Shown here: in pieces, positions 7,828 through 16,149 of the stretch | Position numbering within the stretch: the stretch's first letter is position 1 | Layout: each line of letters starts with the position of its first letter | Source of the DNA: Deltaproteobacteria bacterium | GTDB taxonomy: Bacteria > Bdellovibrionota > Bdellovibrionia > Bdellovibrionales > Bdellovibrionaceae | Length of the DNA: 63,198 bases | Direction: 5' to 3' | NCBI GenBank assembly: GCA_017302835.1 | Contig: JAFLCC010000017.1 | Location: 1-63,198, forward strand | Notes under the pieces: model-generated | What the model was told of the DNA's origin: nothing | What the model saw: the letters and a program-made list of their open reading frames with translations, nothing else | Databases searched by the model: none | Program-made: the position numbers and the translations under genes

Positions 7828-9360
7828 TTAACTCCTTATTCCATAGCGTCCTGGTGCTATGATCCCTTGAGGATCCCAAGCTCGTTTGAGTTTTTGGATA
7901 GACTCTAACCGTTCCTTAGGAATTCCATATCCTTGAAAAACAATTCCATTACGATAACAATTAATTCGCTCTTTCCTAAATTCTGAATGAAGCATTCGAT
8001 AGGCCCGATGAGCCCTTAGCAGCTGTTCCTGATTTGATTTATCAAAGGAAATATTTAAAACACAGACCAAGTGAATTTCATCAATCAAGGTCATGGTAAT
8101 GGGAAGCTCAAATCGAAACTTTTCAAAAATAGGGCGAACCAATCTCAATAGTTTTTCAGCTTCTTGAGGACAAGCTCTGATAACTGGACATATCCAAATA
8201 AGCCCTAAATCTGTTTTGTTTTGAGTTTTCCACTGTATGTGTTCATTGGGGCGAGCAGAGGGAATTCCCTCGCACAAAGAATAAATATCTTCAAGCGACG
8301 AAAGACTCCTCTCAACATTTTGAAGATAACTTGGAGAATTGAAAAAAAAGAGGCGACTGAGCCGGCGTAAAATTTTAAATCGACCAGGGTTGAACATCTT
8401 CACCTGTCCATATTTTCCAAGCCTCGTTTTCAAAATATGCATGGACTCCTTCACTTGGATTTGGCTCCCATAAAGCCCACCCACTCCTGCCCACAGCGGT
8501 GTTCGCATCAATGGAATTTTTAAACGCTCACGGCAATCAGCGTCTGAAAGGCATTGTTCCTTTCCCAACTCCGGTGGAAAATGATTGGTGGACATAAAAA
8601 TACGAGTGGCATTAGCAAAGTGAGGCAAACTTCGAATCACTCCGAGCTGGCGAAGTTCTCTTAAGACAGGAAGGACCTCCAAATAATTTTCTTCCTTAGA
8701 AATTTGCAAGGTGTAGGTAACAATAACTTCAGGCCTACGAAAAAGCGGAAGTTGTAAGGCCGTAACAATTCCAAAGTTAGACTGAATAAAAAGCGGTGCT
8801 AAGTTTGGTCCCATCGTTGGAAATCTTCCCGTATGCAGAACTTCCCCTGATCCCAAAACAGCACGCAATGAAAGCAAATGGTCACGATGATTTCCCAAGG
8901 GTGTGTGACCAAAACCGCCATCGAGTGTATTCCCAACCAAACTGGCTTCGGGTGAAGCCCCGGTTACATCAGCCATCCAGTCCTTGGCATTCTGCCTTAA
9001 AAAACTAACCAACTGCCCTTGGCTAACTCCTGGCTCAATGGTGACGGTACCACCTTCGATGTCCAAATCTAGAATTCGTGACATCCGCTCTAAACTCACT
9101 ACGACTTGATTTTTTTTGACCGGGGTCATATCTCCATAGCCCCTATTTCGTCCTCGACTTAAAGGGTACAGCGGTACGCTCCATTGCCCTGCCGATTTGA
9201 CAATACTCAACACGTCAGCTTCACTCTTCGGAAATAAAATAGCAGGAACGCGCCTATTCACACCTAAAGAGTTTTGCGAAACCTGGGCTAGGAGATCTAC
9301 ATCCGTGATCACCTTGTCTTCCCCAATTTGCTCTCTTAGAGTTTTCAGAAATTCTTCCAC
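7828..9360 (-). CDS. FAD-linked oxidase of the VAO/4-cresol dehydrogenase type
   Basis: 510 residues beginning at GTG, with AGGAGG 11 bases upstream. The N-terminal half is a PCMH-type FAD-binding domain: SRGRNRGYGD (about 68-77), TIEPGVSQGQL (108-117) and TGASPEASLVGNTLDGG (133-149). The C-terminal half has the substrate-cap region and the closing WDPQGIIAPGRYG motif that is diagnostic of vanillyl-alcohol-oxidase-like flavoproteins. Such enzymes oxidise phenolic or other alcohol/amine substrates, commonly para-substituted phenols. No cytochrome partner like PchC is adjacent, so an oxidase is more likely than a cytochrome-linked dehydrogenase. First gene of the operon with the RRM and PP-loop proteins. 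Confidence 0.85.
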   Translation of the reverse strand: MEEFLKTLREQIGEDKVITDVDLLAQVSQNSLGVNRRVPAILFPKSEADVLSIVKSAGQWSVPLYPLSRGRNRGYGDMTPVKKNQVVVSLERMSRILDLDIEGGTVTIEPGVSQGQLVSFLRQNAKDWMADVTGASPEASLVGNTLDGGFGHTPLGNHRDHLLSLRAVLGSGEVLHTGRFPTMGPNLAPLFIQSNFGIVTALQLPLFRRPEVIVTYTLQISKEENYLEVLPVLRELRQLGVIRSLPHFANATRIFMSTNHFPPELGKEQCLSDADCRERLKIPLMRTPLWAGVGGLYGSQIQVKESMHILKTRLGKYGQVKMFNPGRFKILRRLSRLFFFNSPSYLQNVERSLSSLEDIYSLCEGIPSARPNEHIQWKTQNKTDLGLIWICPVIRACPQEAEKLLRLVRPIFEKFRFELPITMTLIDEIHLVCVLNISFDKSNQEQLLRAHRAYRMLHSEFRKERINCYRNGIVFQGYGIPKERLESIQKLKRAWDPQGIIAPGRYGIRS

Positions 9361-9498
9361 TGAATCTATCTCCTCCTAAGAAAGCCTTGCATCGAAGAAA
9401 AAAAGGAGCAACACCAATCCATGAGTTACCTTGTGATCTTTAATTAAAAATGTTGTTGAGTGTTTACAAAATCATCCTCGGCGCAACAGGAGGAAACA

Positions 9499-10317
9499 CT
9501 ATTTAGTTTGAGTGAGCGCACAAAAATCAATACTCAGTAAATACACGTCATCTGGTTCTTGTGTTTTATAGGTCAAGTCATCAACTTGATTTTCGAAACT
9601 ACGAATGAGCCTTTTTATTTCTTCCATTTGAGCATGGTTCAAGGCAAAAAAATGTCTTGCATGGTGTGATCGTTCTCTGTTTGTTCCAAGAATGGACTTA
9701 AGCTTTCGTGGATAAAGAGATTTTTCCATCCTCCTGCAAAACAATGCCTTATCGCCTTCGATTTGAACCGAATAGTTTTCATGTATTTCTAACTTTCCAT
9801 TCACCATCATCAACGCTCCCTCCATGAGCAATTCATCAACAGCTTTTTTTACATGAGCTTTTCTCATCCCTAGGGCCTTCGCTATCCAATCAAAATTCAC
9901 ACGAAAGTCTTTCAGTTGCGTCATTCTTCGAATAGTGAAGTGATACCAACTCCAATAGAAAGGGTTTTTAACAGTTAACTTTTTGGTCAAGATCCCTTCG
10001 CTATAACGATCAACTAGAGCTTGAGCGGCTGCCTTTTCTGTAGGGTTTTTTCCATAACGAGATTCGACCAATGCTATAAACCAATCTAATTTTTCATCTT
10101 TAAATCCAAGCTTAGACCCTATTTTTAAGGTCATGGCTCTACTGGATACAGCTCGTGCGGAGAGAATTCGACTTAACCGTGCCGGCGAAATTCCAAGATC
10201 TCGGGCAAATGCACGCAAAGAATATTTTGGATTTCTTTGTGTGCGACTTTTTAATTCCCCTCGAAGAATTTCTGTAAAATCATTAAGGGGCTCCTTCTTC
10301 AGTTCTGAATTTATCAT
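9499..10317 (-). CDS. TIGR02147-family transcription regulator
   Basis: 272 residues from the ATG at 10317; an upstream reading would overlap the decarboxylase, whose stop is 22 bp away. The N-terminus is a lambda-repressor-like helix-turn-helix (YSLRAFARDLGISPARLSRILSA, residues about 32-54). It is followed by the helical DUF4423/TIGR02147 region with a second winged helix (FDWIAKALGMRKAHVKKAVDELLMEGAL). The family is abundant in Bdellovibrio and Fibrobacteres and is assumed to regulate transcription; its ligands are largely unknown. Its position directly behind the decarboxylase suggests it controls that enzyme, perhaps through the palindrome at 12154-12181. Confidence 0.85.
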   Translation of the reverse strand: MINSELKKEPLNDFTEILRGELKSRTQRNPKYSLRAFARDLGISPARLSRILSARAVSSRAMTLKIGSKLGFKDEKLDWFIALVESRYGKNPTEKAAAQALVDRYSEGILTKKLTVKNPFYWSWYHFTIRRMTQLKDFRVNFDWIAKALGMRKAHVKKAVDELLMEGALMMVNGKLEIHENYSVQIEGDKALFCRRMEKSLYPRKLKSILGTNRERSHHARHFFALNHAQMEEIKRLIRSFENQVDDLTYKTQEPDDVYLLSIDFCALTQTK

Positions 10318-10339
10318 CTGTGTATTCAAGGAGTATGAA

Positions 10340-12130
10340 TTACCCCTTCCTTTCCTTATGGGACTTTGCCTTGCTGCCCTCATCTATATTTTTAAGAACA
10401 AAATTAACGAATTCTTTTTTAAAGTTTATCTTGAATTCCTTGGAATCAAAAAAAGGATTCATCACCGTCACCCTGATCAACATTAAGTCTTTTTTTTGGG
10501 ATTGTTCATTATTACATTTCCACTGTTGACTGAGCTTTTCAATATAAGCCGAGTAACTTTCATATTTTAAAATGGTTTGTGAGACAATAAAGCCCTCTTT
10601 TTTTTTCGCCATTTTATTCAATAAGCTTTTTGTTTTTTTATTTACAGATAAGAAACTATCTCCCTCCGAGGCCAAACAAAAACACAAAATATTTAGATCT
10701 GTACTGTGAGCAATTCGAATCCCTGGATGGGATTCTCGTAATAAAATCTCAAGATCCTTTTTGGTCCGCAAAGTTCTTTTAATTATCTGTCCTAAACCTT
10801 GGGAATTTAATGGAATTGATTTCGCAGTCATCCACATCGCTGTGGCCCCCGTTCCAGGACGAGATCCCTCTAGGGTGTAAGGACCTCGATCTACTTTTTC
10901 TTCATAGACAACGTAAGGGCCAAAAAATGATTGCAAATAGTAATCCTCTCTATGGGCACATAAAAAAGCGCCACTCGAATAAGGAACGTAGCCCATTTTG
11001 TGGGGGTCAATGGTGACTGAGGTTGCTAACTTCATTGCCTTTAAACTTTGAAAAGCTTTCTGAGTAAAAAGCTTTGGTTCCGTTTTAAGGGTCGCAAAAA
11101 AACCTCCAAAGGCGCCATCTATATGGCACCAGGTGTTGGGCACTTTGTTTTTTTTGAGCAACTGAAGAATCTTATCAATAGGATCCACAAAACCTAGCTC
11201 GGTAGTTCCAAAAACGGAAACAATCATCTGAATGGGACGATTTTCCTTTTTCAGCTCTCCTAAATCACGATCTAGTTTTTTTAAATCAACCTTCCCATCG
11301 GCATCAAGATCTAAATAACGAACTTGCTCGGGATCCAAACCTATAAAAGAGCAGCCCTTCATCCAGGAATAATGTTTATGCTGTGGAATCAGCACCACGG
11401 GGTCGTTATTTTGAGTTCCAAACATTTCTTTAAAATAGATTCGTTTACTCTCGCTGGAGTTCAATTCTTTTAATGATTTTTGAAATTGCCTTCTAATTTC
11501 TTTTTTTAAAAATAATTTATGAAACCTTTTCCACCCACAAGAGCTGGTTTGCCATAACTCATTTTTCGTCTTTAGAACTTGATTTTCCGTAGCCAACATG
11601 AGGGCCCATAAAAAAATTCGTTCTTTCGACCTGATCAAAGATTCAAAATTAGCAACTGTTCCACCCGAGGTGAAATGCCCATGATTTCCTTTAAATCCAA
11701 TCATTTGATTGAGCCAACCAATCGCTTCATTTTCAATTTTGATCCCCACCTTTGCCGATTCATGGGAAATGATGTTTGGATTATGAAGCAAGCTGATAAA
11801 GTGTCCTAGTAAAGCAGGCAAATTAACTTCAGAAAACATATGACCAATATAACGAGGTGAAAATTGAGGAACCTCTTTTTCAAAAAGAGCCGCTAAATGT
11901 TTAAGATTTTCAGAAACAAAATTTTGTTTATTAATAAACTCCTTGAGGTTTTGGTCAAAAGCACTGACCGCAGGGCCATCATAGGGATTAAGCTTTTTTC
12001 TCCATAAGAACCAATTGTTTAAAATGCCCAACATTTGTTCTAACAACCAAGAACTATTCTCTGCCTTTGGTCCCAAGAAAAGGCTCTTCATGGAAACTTC
12101 AGAGGGATAACATTTTTGATATTTTTTCAT
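10340..12130 (-). CDS. Group II pyridoxal-phosphate decarboxylase
   Basis: 596 residues with the group II decarboxylase signatures. These are TSGGTVANFES (about 154-164, phosphate binding), HKHYSW (251-256, stacking His), CHIDGAFGG (335-343, Asp that binds the PLP ring nitrogen) and the Schiff-base lysine in TIDPHKMGYVPYSSG (K378). The enzyme decarboxylates an amino acid such as glutamate, tyrosine, tryptophan, DOPA or aspartate; the substrate cannot be read from the sequence. It is longer than the usual 450-550 residues because of insertions around 165-240. No clear Shine-Dalgarno precedes the ATG, so an internal start at 12091 (MKSLFLGP) is possible. Probably transcribed with the downstream TIGR02147 regulator. 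Confidence 0.88.
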   Translation of the reverse strand: MKKYQKCYPSEVSMKSLFLGPKAENSSWLLEQMLGILNNWFLWRKKLNPYDGPAVSAFDQNLKEFINKQNFVSENLKHLAALFEKEVPQFSPRYIGHMFSEVNLPALLGHFISLLHNPNIISHESAKVGIKIENEAIGWLNQMIGFKGNHGHFTSGGTVANFESLIRSKERIFLWALMLATENQVLKTKNELWQTSSCGWKRFHKLFLKKEIRRQFQKSLKELNSSESKRIYFKEMFGTQNNDPVVLIPQHKHYSWMKGCSFIGLDPEQVRYLDLDADGKVDLKKLDRDLGELKKENRPIQMIVSVFGTTELGFVDPIDKILQLLKKNKVPNTWCHIDGAFGGFFATLKTEPKLFTQKAFQSLKAMKLATSVTIDPHKMGYVPYSSGAFLCAHREDYYLQSFFGPYVVYEEKVDRGPYTLEGSRPGTGATAMWMTAKSIPLNSQGLGQIIKRTLRTKKDLEILLRESHPGIRIAHSTDLNILCFCLASEGDSFLSVNKKTKSLLNKMAKKKEGFIVSQTILKYESYSAYIEKLSQQWKCNNEQSQKKDLMLIRVTVMNPFFDSKEFKINFKKEFVNFVLKNIDEGSKAKSHKERKG

Positions 12131-12153
12131 ATAAAATTTATTTCACTGCACGT

Positions 12154-12181
12154 TTAGTTAGCTAAATATTTAGCTAACTAA
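12154..12181. promoter_or_regulatory. Perfect 28-bp palindrome upstream of the decarboxylase
   Basis: TTAGTTAGCTAAAT (12154-12167) is followed immediately by its exact reverse complement (12168-12181). It sits 23 bp upstream of the decarboxylase start and 7 bp past the stop of the FHA gene. With no loop and no T tract it fits a dimeric-repressor operator better than a terminator, though a double role is possible. The obvious candidate ligand is the TIGR02147 regulator encoded in the same unit. Confidence 0.5.
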
Positions 12182-12188
12182 TGGCCAA

Positions 12189-15185
12189 TTATTTAGCTGT
12201 GGAACTTTGATCAATTTCCCCATCATTTTGCTGTTTTGAGCTTCTGGCAAGGTAGAACTTTTCTAACTCTTCGCGAAAATATTTTCTTTCAAATTTTCGA
12301 AAGGATTCATACTTTACCTGAGATCCTAGAATTTCTATGACTTTATTCGCGCTTTCGCTTTCAATTTCCTTCATTTTAGCCAAACCTTGTTCTAGAAAAT
12401 CAGTACGGATGGTTTCTTTTTTTTCAATCAAATTCTTGACGAGAGTGTGCGACATGGCCACAATTTTTATGGATTTTTCTTCTTCAATTCTCCATGTTTT
12501 CAAAAGATAATCCATCGCCGCCTTGCCCCACTTGTCATGATATTTGTGGTTTAAGTAAAGCTCTGTAAATTGGTCTGTGTACAGCACAAGATCCACATAG
12601 GACTCCTTCACTTCGGGGACTCTGGCTGGGATAAATTTTTTACCTATTAAATCTTTCTTGTTTTGCTCTGCTTGCTCTGCGATTCTTTCACTCACAGGGG
12701 TCTGTTTCTCTTTCACGTAATTATAACCAGAGCTCCCTAAGAAAAACAAGAGCATCCCCATCAACATTCCGCCCCCAACAAACTGCTGACGTTGTCTTTT
12801 CTGTTTCGACAATACCAAAGTGGCATCTTTCTTTAATTGCCCTTTATCTGAGTCCGTCTCTGCCGATGTGGCGGCTGAATGTTCATCAAAGGTGTTAACA
12901 ATTTGCTTATAAATATTTTCAGACAGCTGAGCAAATTGAGCCGGCGGCATGGTTCCAATAATTTCTTTTTCAATAGAACGATGAATCTCCTTCGCTATCG
13001 TTTCTTTATTCTTATAAATATCGCTTAACATCGTTTCTTTCATGGTGTTTAGCTTATCTAATTCGAGAATTTTCATTTGATTCACTTGTTCTTGCGTAGC
13101 CTTCTGCATCTTCTGTTGTTCGATAATTAACTGTTCTTTGAATAAAGATTTTTTGGCTTCAAAATCTTTTTCCATATGAATGACGTTTTCTTGCTGCGCA
13201 CTCATCTCATATCTCATCTCTCCCAATTTCTTTTCGACAATTCGGGTTTCATGGATGACAGCCTCTTGTTGCTTTAACAAACGGATATTTGATTCTTTAA
13301 GCTTATCTACTTTCTCCTTGGTCTCATTAAAGTCTTTTATGATCAGGTCATTTTCATTTCTTAACTGAGAGTTGTTTCTTTCTAGACTGGTATGATCTAC
13401 TCTTAATTCTTTAACTTTAGCTTCTAATATATTATTCTCGTCAATTAGATCTTTATTTTTATATAAAAACTCGTCCTGTCTTTCTTTCAACCATTGACTC
13501 AACTCTTTGTTTTTCTTTTCTTCTAACTCTTTAATCTCGGCTGCTTTGAGTTGCCATTCATTTTCTTTCTTTTTTTGTTCGGCCTTGATCCACGCTTGGG
13601 TTTCATTTCGTTTGTTTGACTCAAAATTCCTTAATTGAACCTCGCGTTCATCCCACTCTTTTTGTAATCGAGATTTAGTCTCCTCAACCCAGCTGTTTGT
13701 TTCTTTTACCAGTTTTTCATTCTGTTCTCGTACTGATTTCTCTTGATGCTCAAGCTCTTTTAATTTAGCTTCCTTATCTCTGTTAAAGTGAAAGTAAAAC
13801 TCTTCTTCCTTTTTTTTCAGGTTTCCTTTGAATTCAGAAAGTTCATTGTTTTTTCGTTCTTCTTCAAGTTCTAAATCATTATAGCGAGAGGCAATGTCTC
13901 TCTCTGCAAACTCTTGTCTTTTTTTAAGTCTTGATTCAAAATCCTCACCTTTTTCAGCAAGCGATTTTTCAAAGGATTCTCCTCTCAATCGAAGCTCTTC
14001 ATCTAGCGACTTTCTTTTATCTTGTTCTTCTTTTTCAAGTTTTGACTTCAGACTTTTTCGACTCTCATCAAGAGCTTTAATTTCATTTTCAAGTTTTTCA
14101 ATATCTTTTTGCAGCAAAGATATTTCTTTTTTCTGATTATCTATTTCAGACTCTGAGTCCATTTTTATTTTTTCAATATCACGATAAGCGGCCGCAATTA
14201 ATTTTTCTTTTTCTAACTTGGCATTTTCTTCTGATTCGGCCAGCAACACATGCATCTTTTTTAATGCCTCTCGTTCTGTTCTTTGCAATAAGCTTTCTTT
14301 CTCTGACTGAGCATCCTTTAAAATACTATTTTTCAATTCCTCAATTTCAATAAGTGACTTACTTTTTAGCTGCTCCATTTCATTTTGTGAGAATTCGCGC
14401 ATCAAGGAGGCTTTTTGCCTGGCCTCCTCGACTATTCCATGGGCTAAGGTCTCGTTCCTCTTTAACATTTCCTGAGCTTTTAACTGAGCCTCTTCAAGCT
14501 TTAATTTATAATAATCATCCGATTCTTTTTTAAATTCATTTGCCTTGCTGTAGATTTCTTGAACCTTAATCTCTGCATCGTTTTGAGCGTCATTGATAAG
14601 ACCAACGCCACGTCTTTTGGCGTCTTGGACAATTTGAGTCGCCTGGGCGGAGGCCGTGGATAAAATTTCATTTTGTTTTAACAACATCTCATTTTCAATG
14701 CTGACAGCTTTTTGTTCAGCAATTTTAATTAATTTATCATGCCCTTCCTGCGCCAACTTAACGATTTTTTGCCCTTCGGCATGAGCCCCCTGAATCACTC
14801 GAGAAAGTGATTCTTTCTCGTCCTTAGGCAATTGGCTCTTAACAATTTCATCTTTTTTAAAACATTTCTCTAATAAATTAAAAGACAAATAAATTTCAGA
14901 TTTTCCTAACTTGACTTTATCTCCAGGCTCGACACTGATTGTCTTTTGCGAAGGGATTTTTTGATCGTTTACAAATGTACCGTTCGCTGAACCTTGGTCT
15001 TCAACCCAAATTTTATTATGTTTTAATGTCACGATCAAATGAATACGGCTAATATTCTGATCACTAAAGGCCAAGGTGGCATCTAAGGATCGGCCCACCG
15101 TAAAGGTGCTATCGTCAACTATTTTATAGTCAACATTCTCACCTTCTTGAACCGTGACAATAAAAACCTGAATCGACTTTGCCAT
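12189..15185 (-). CDS. FHA-domain protein with very long coiled coil and C-terminal membrane helix
   Basis: 998 residues. Residues about 25-100 form an FHA phosphothreonine-binding domain with the conserved GR (31-32), SRIH (46-49) and SANGT (67-71) residues. Residues about 110-790 are almost continuous heptad-rich coiled coil. A single membrane helix follows at about 803-824 (GGGMLMGMLLFFLGSSGYNY), then a helical C-terminal domain of about 170 residues, presumably periplasmic. This topology puts a long cytoplasmic rod and a phospho-reader inside the cell, anchored to the membrane. It is the last gene of an operon with the MotA-like (16 bp upstream) and MotB-like genes, so it probably docks on, or signals to, that channel. 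No match to a named protein is claimed. Confidence 0.85.
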   Translation of the reverse strand: MAKSIQVFIVTVQEGENVDYKIVDDSTFTVGRSLDATLAFSDQNISRIHLIVTLKHNKIWVEDQGSANGTFVNDQKIPSQKTISVEPGDKVKLGKSEIYLSFNLLEKCFKKDEIVKSQLPKDEKESLSRVIQGAHAEGQKIVKLAQEGHDKLIKIAEQKAVSIENEMLLKQNEILSTASAQATQIVQDAKRRGVGLINDAQNDAEIKVQEIYSKANEFKKESDDYYKLKLEEAQLKAQEMLKRNETLAHGIVEEARQKASLMREFSQNEMEQLKSKSLIEIEELKNSILKDAQSEKESLLQRTEREALKKMHVLLAESEENAKLEKEKLIAAAYRDIEKIKMDSESEIDNQKKEISLLQKDIEKLENEIKALDESRKSLKSKLEKEEQDKRKSLDEELRLRGESFEKSLAEKGEDFESRLKKRQEFAERDIASRYNDLELEEERKNNELSEFKGNLKKKEEEFYFHFNRDKEAKLKELEHQEKSVREQNEKLVKETNSWVEETKSRLQKEWDEREVQLRNFESNKRNETQAWIKAEQKKKENEWQLKAAEIKELEEKKNKELSQWLKERQDEFLYKNKDLIDENNILEAKVKELRVDHTSLERNNSQLRNENDLIIKDFNETKEKVDKLKESNIRLLKQQEAVIHETRIVEKKLGEMRYEMSAQQENVIHMEKDFEAKKSLFKEQLIIEQQKMQKATQEQVNQMKILELDKLNTMKETMLSDIYKNKETIAKEIHRSIEKEIIGTMPPAQFAQLSENIYKQIVNTFDEHSAATSAETDSDKGQLKKDATLVLSKQKRQRQQFVGGGMLMGMLLFFLGSSGYNYVKEKQTPVSERIAEQAEQNKKDLIGKKFIPARVPEVKESYVDLVLYTDQFTELYLNHKYHDKWGKAAMDYLLKTWRIEEEKSIKIVAMSHTLVKNLIEKKETIRTDFLEQGLAKMKEIESESANKVIEILGSQVKYESFRKFERKYFREELEKFYLARSSKQQNDGEIDQSSTAK

Positions 15186-15201
15186 AAAATAATACTTTCT
15201 A

Positions 15202-16131
15202 TTAAGATATCTTTATTTTTTTAATCTCATCAAATTCTCTACCACGTTGCCCTTTAGCTATTTCAATATTCAGTGATTCTTCAGCTAGCGCCTCTTCTGG
15301 ATCTCTATTCTCATCAAAGGGTTTTTCATTGCTTGGAAACTGATTATGATCACTTCGATACCACAATAAATCCATCGAGCTTTCAAACCTATCGATCATC
15401 GAAACGAATACTCTATCTGGAGAAAAAATCACGTTGATAAAATTAAGCAACAATGAAAAAGTGATCCCTGAAATAGAAGATGACATGGCATAGGAAATTT
15501 CAAATAAAAATCGATCCATCACATTTTTGGTATTGTCCATGTCTTGCAAATTCATTCCACCCAGTTCTGGCAAGCCTTTGGCTATTCCCATAAAGGTTCC
15601 AAGGATACCTGCCACAACAAAGAGTCCTGGAAGGATCGTAACGACATCATTAAGACTAGATATCGGAAACACACCAAAAACCCTATTAAAACAAGGATTG
15701 TGATGAAAAGTAGCCTTTGTTATATGTAATAACTTAGGGGTCTCGTCAGTCCATTTTAAAAATTTTAATTGTTTCAATATGTCTTTAACCAACCACGAAC
15801 ATCCTTGTTTAACCAAAAATATCCTATCACTCCAACGCATGATTTTATCAGTGCGTCGGCGTAACATACGGTCTCGCATTTCAAAAATTTCATAATACGT
15901 TCTTTCTAACATTTTTTTAGATAGCACATAAAAAGAAACATTTTTTTTGTCATTTGGTTTTTCTGTTTCCATGAAAAGCGAAACTCTTTTCTCAAACTCT
16001 CGAGAAAACCATTCGTGGCGTTTTACCGTGTACCAAATCATGACTCGCAGAAAGGCACCCAGTATAAATACCCCACCCATTATGTAAGGTAGAGAGAGTA
16101 TAAAATATTCTACCAATGTTTTAGTTCCCAT
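15202..16131 (-). CDS. MotA/TolQ/ExbB-type (ZorA-like) proton-channel subunit
   Basis: 309 residues. An N-terminal membrane helix (about 9-32) is followed by a cytoplasmic loop rich in Arg/Lys. Two more membrane helices follow: ILPGLFVVAGILGTFMGIAKGL (about 176-197) and ISYAMSSSISGITFSLLLNFINVIF (about 220-244). The LPG-L-x-GILGTFxG signature is the pore helix seen in the MotA/TolQ/ExbB superfamily and is especially close to the style of ZorA. The C-terminal tail of about 60 residues is acidic and has no long coiled coil, unlike classical ZorA. GGAG lies 10 bases upstream of the ATG. It should pair with the MotB-like protein encoded 18 bp upstream to use the ion gradient for work. Confidence 0.85.
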   Translation of the reverse strand: MGTKTLVEYFILSLPYIMGGVFILGAFLRVMIWYTVKRHEWFSREFEKRVSLFMETEKPNDKKNVSFYVLSKKMLERTYYEIFEMRDRMLRRRTDKIMRWSDRIFLVKQGCSWLVKDILKQLKFLKWTDETPKLLHITKATFHHNPCFNRVFGVFPISSLNDVVTILPGLFVVAGILGTFMGIAKGLPELGGMNLQDMDNTKNVMDRFLFEISYAMSSSISGITFSLLLNFINVIFSPDRVFVSMIDRFESSMDLLWYRSDHNQFPSNEKPFDENRDPEEALAEESLNIEIAKGQRGREFDEIKKIKIS

Positions 16132-16149
16132 GTTCCCATTCTCCTTTAA

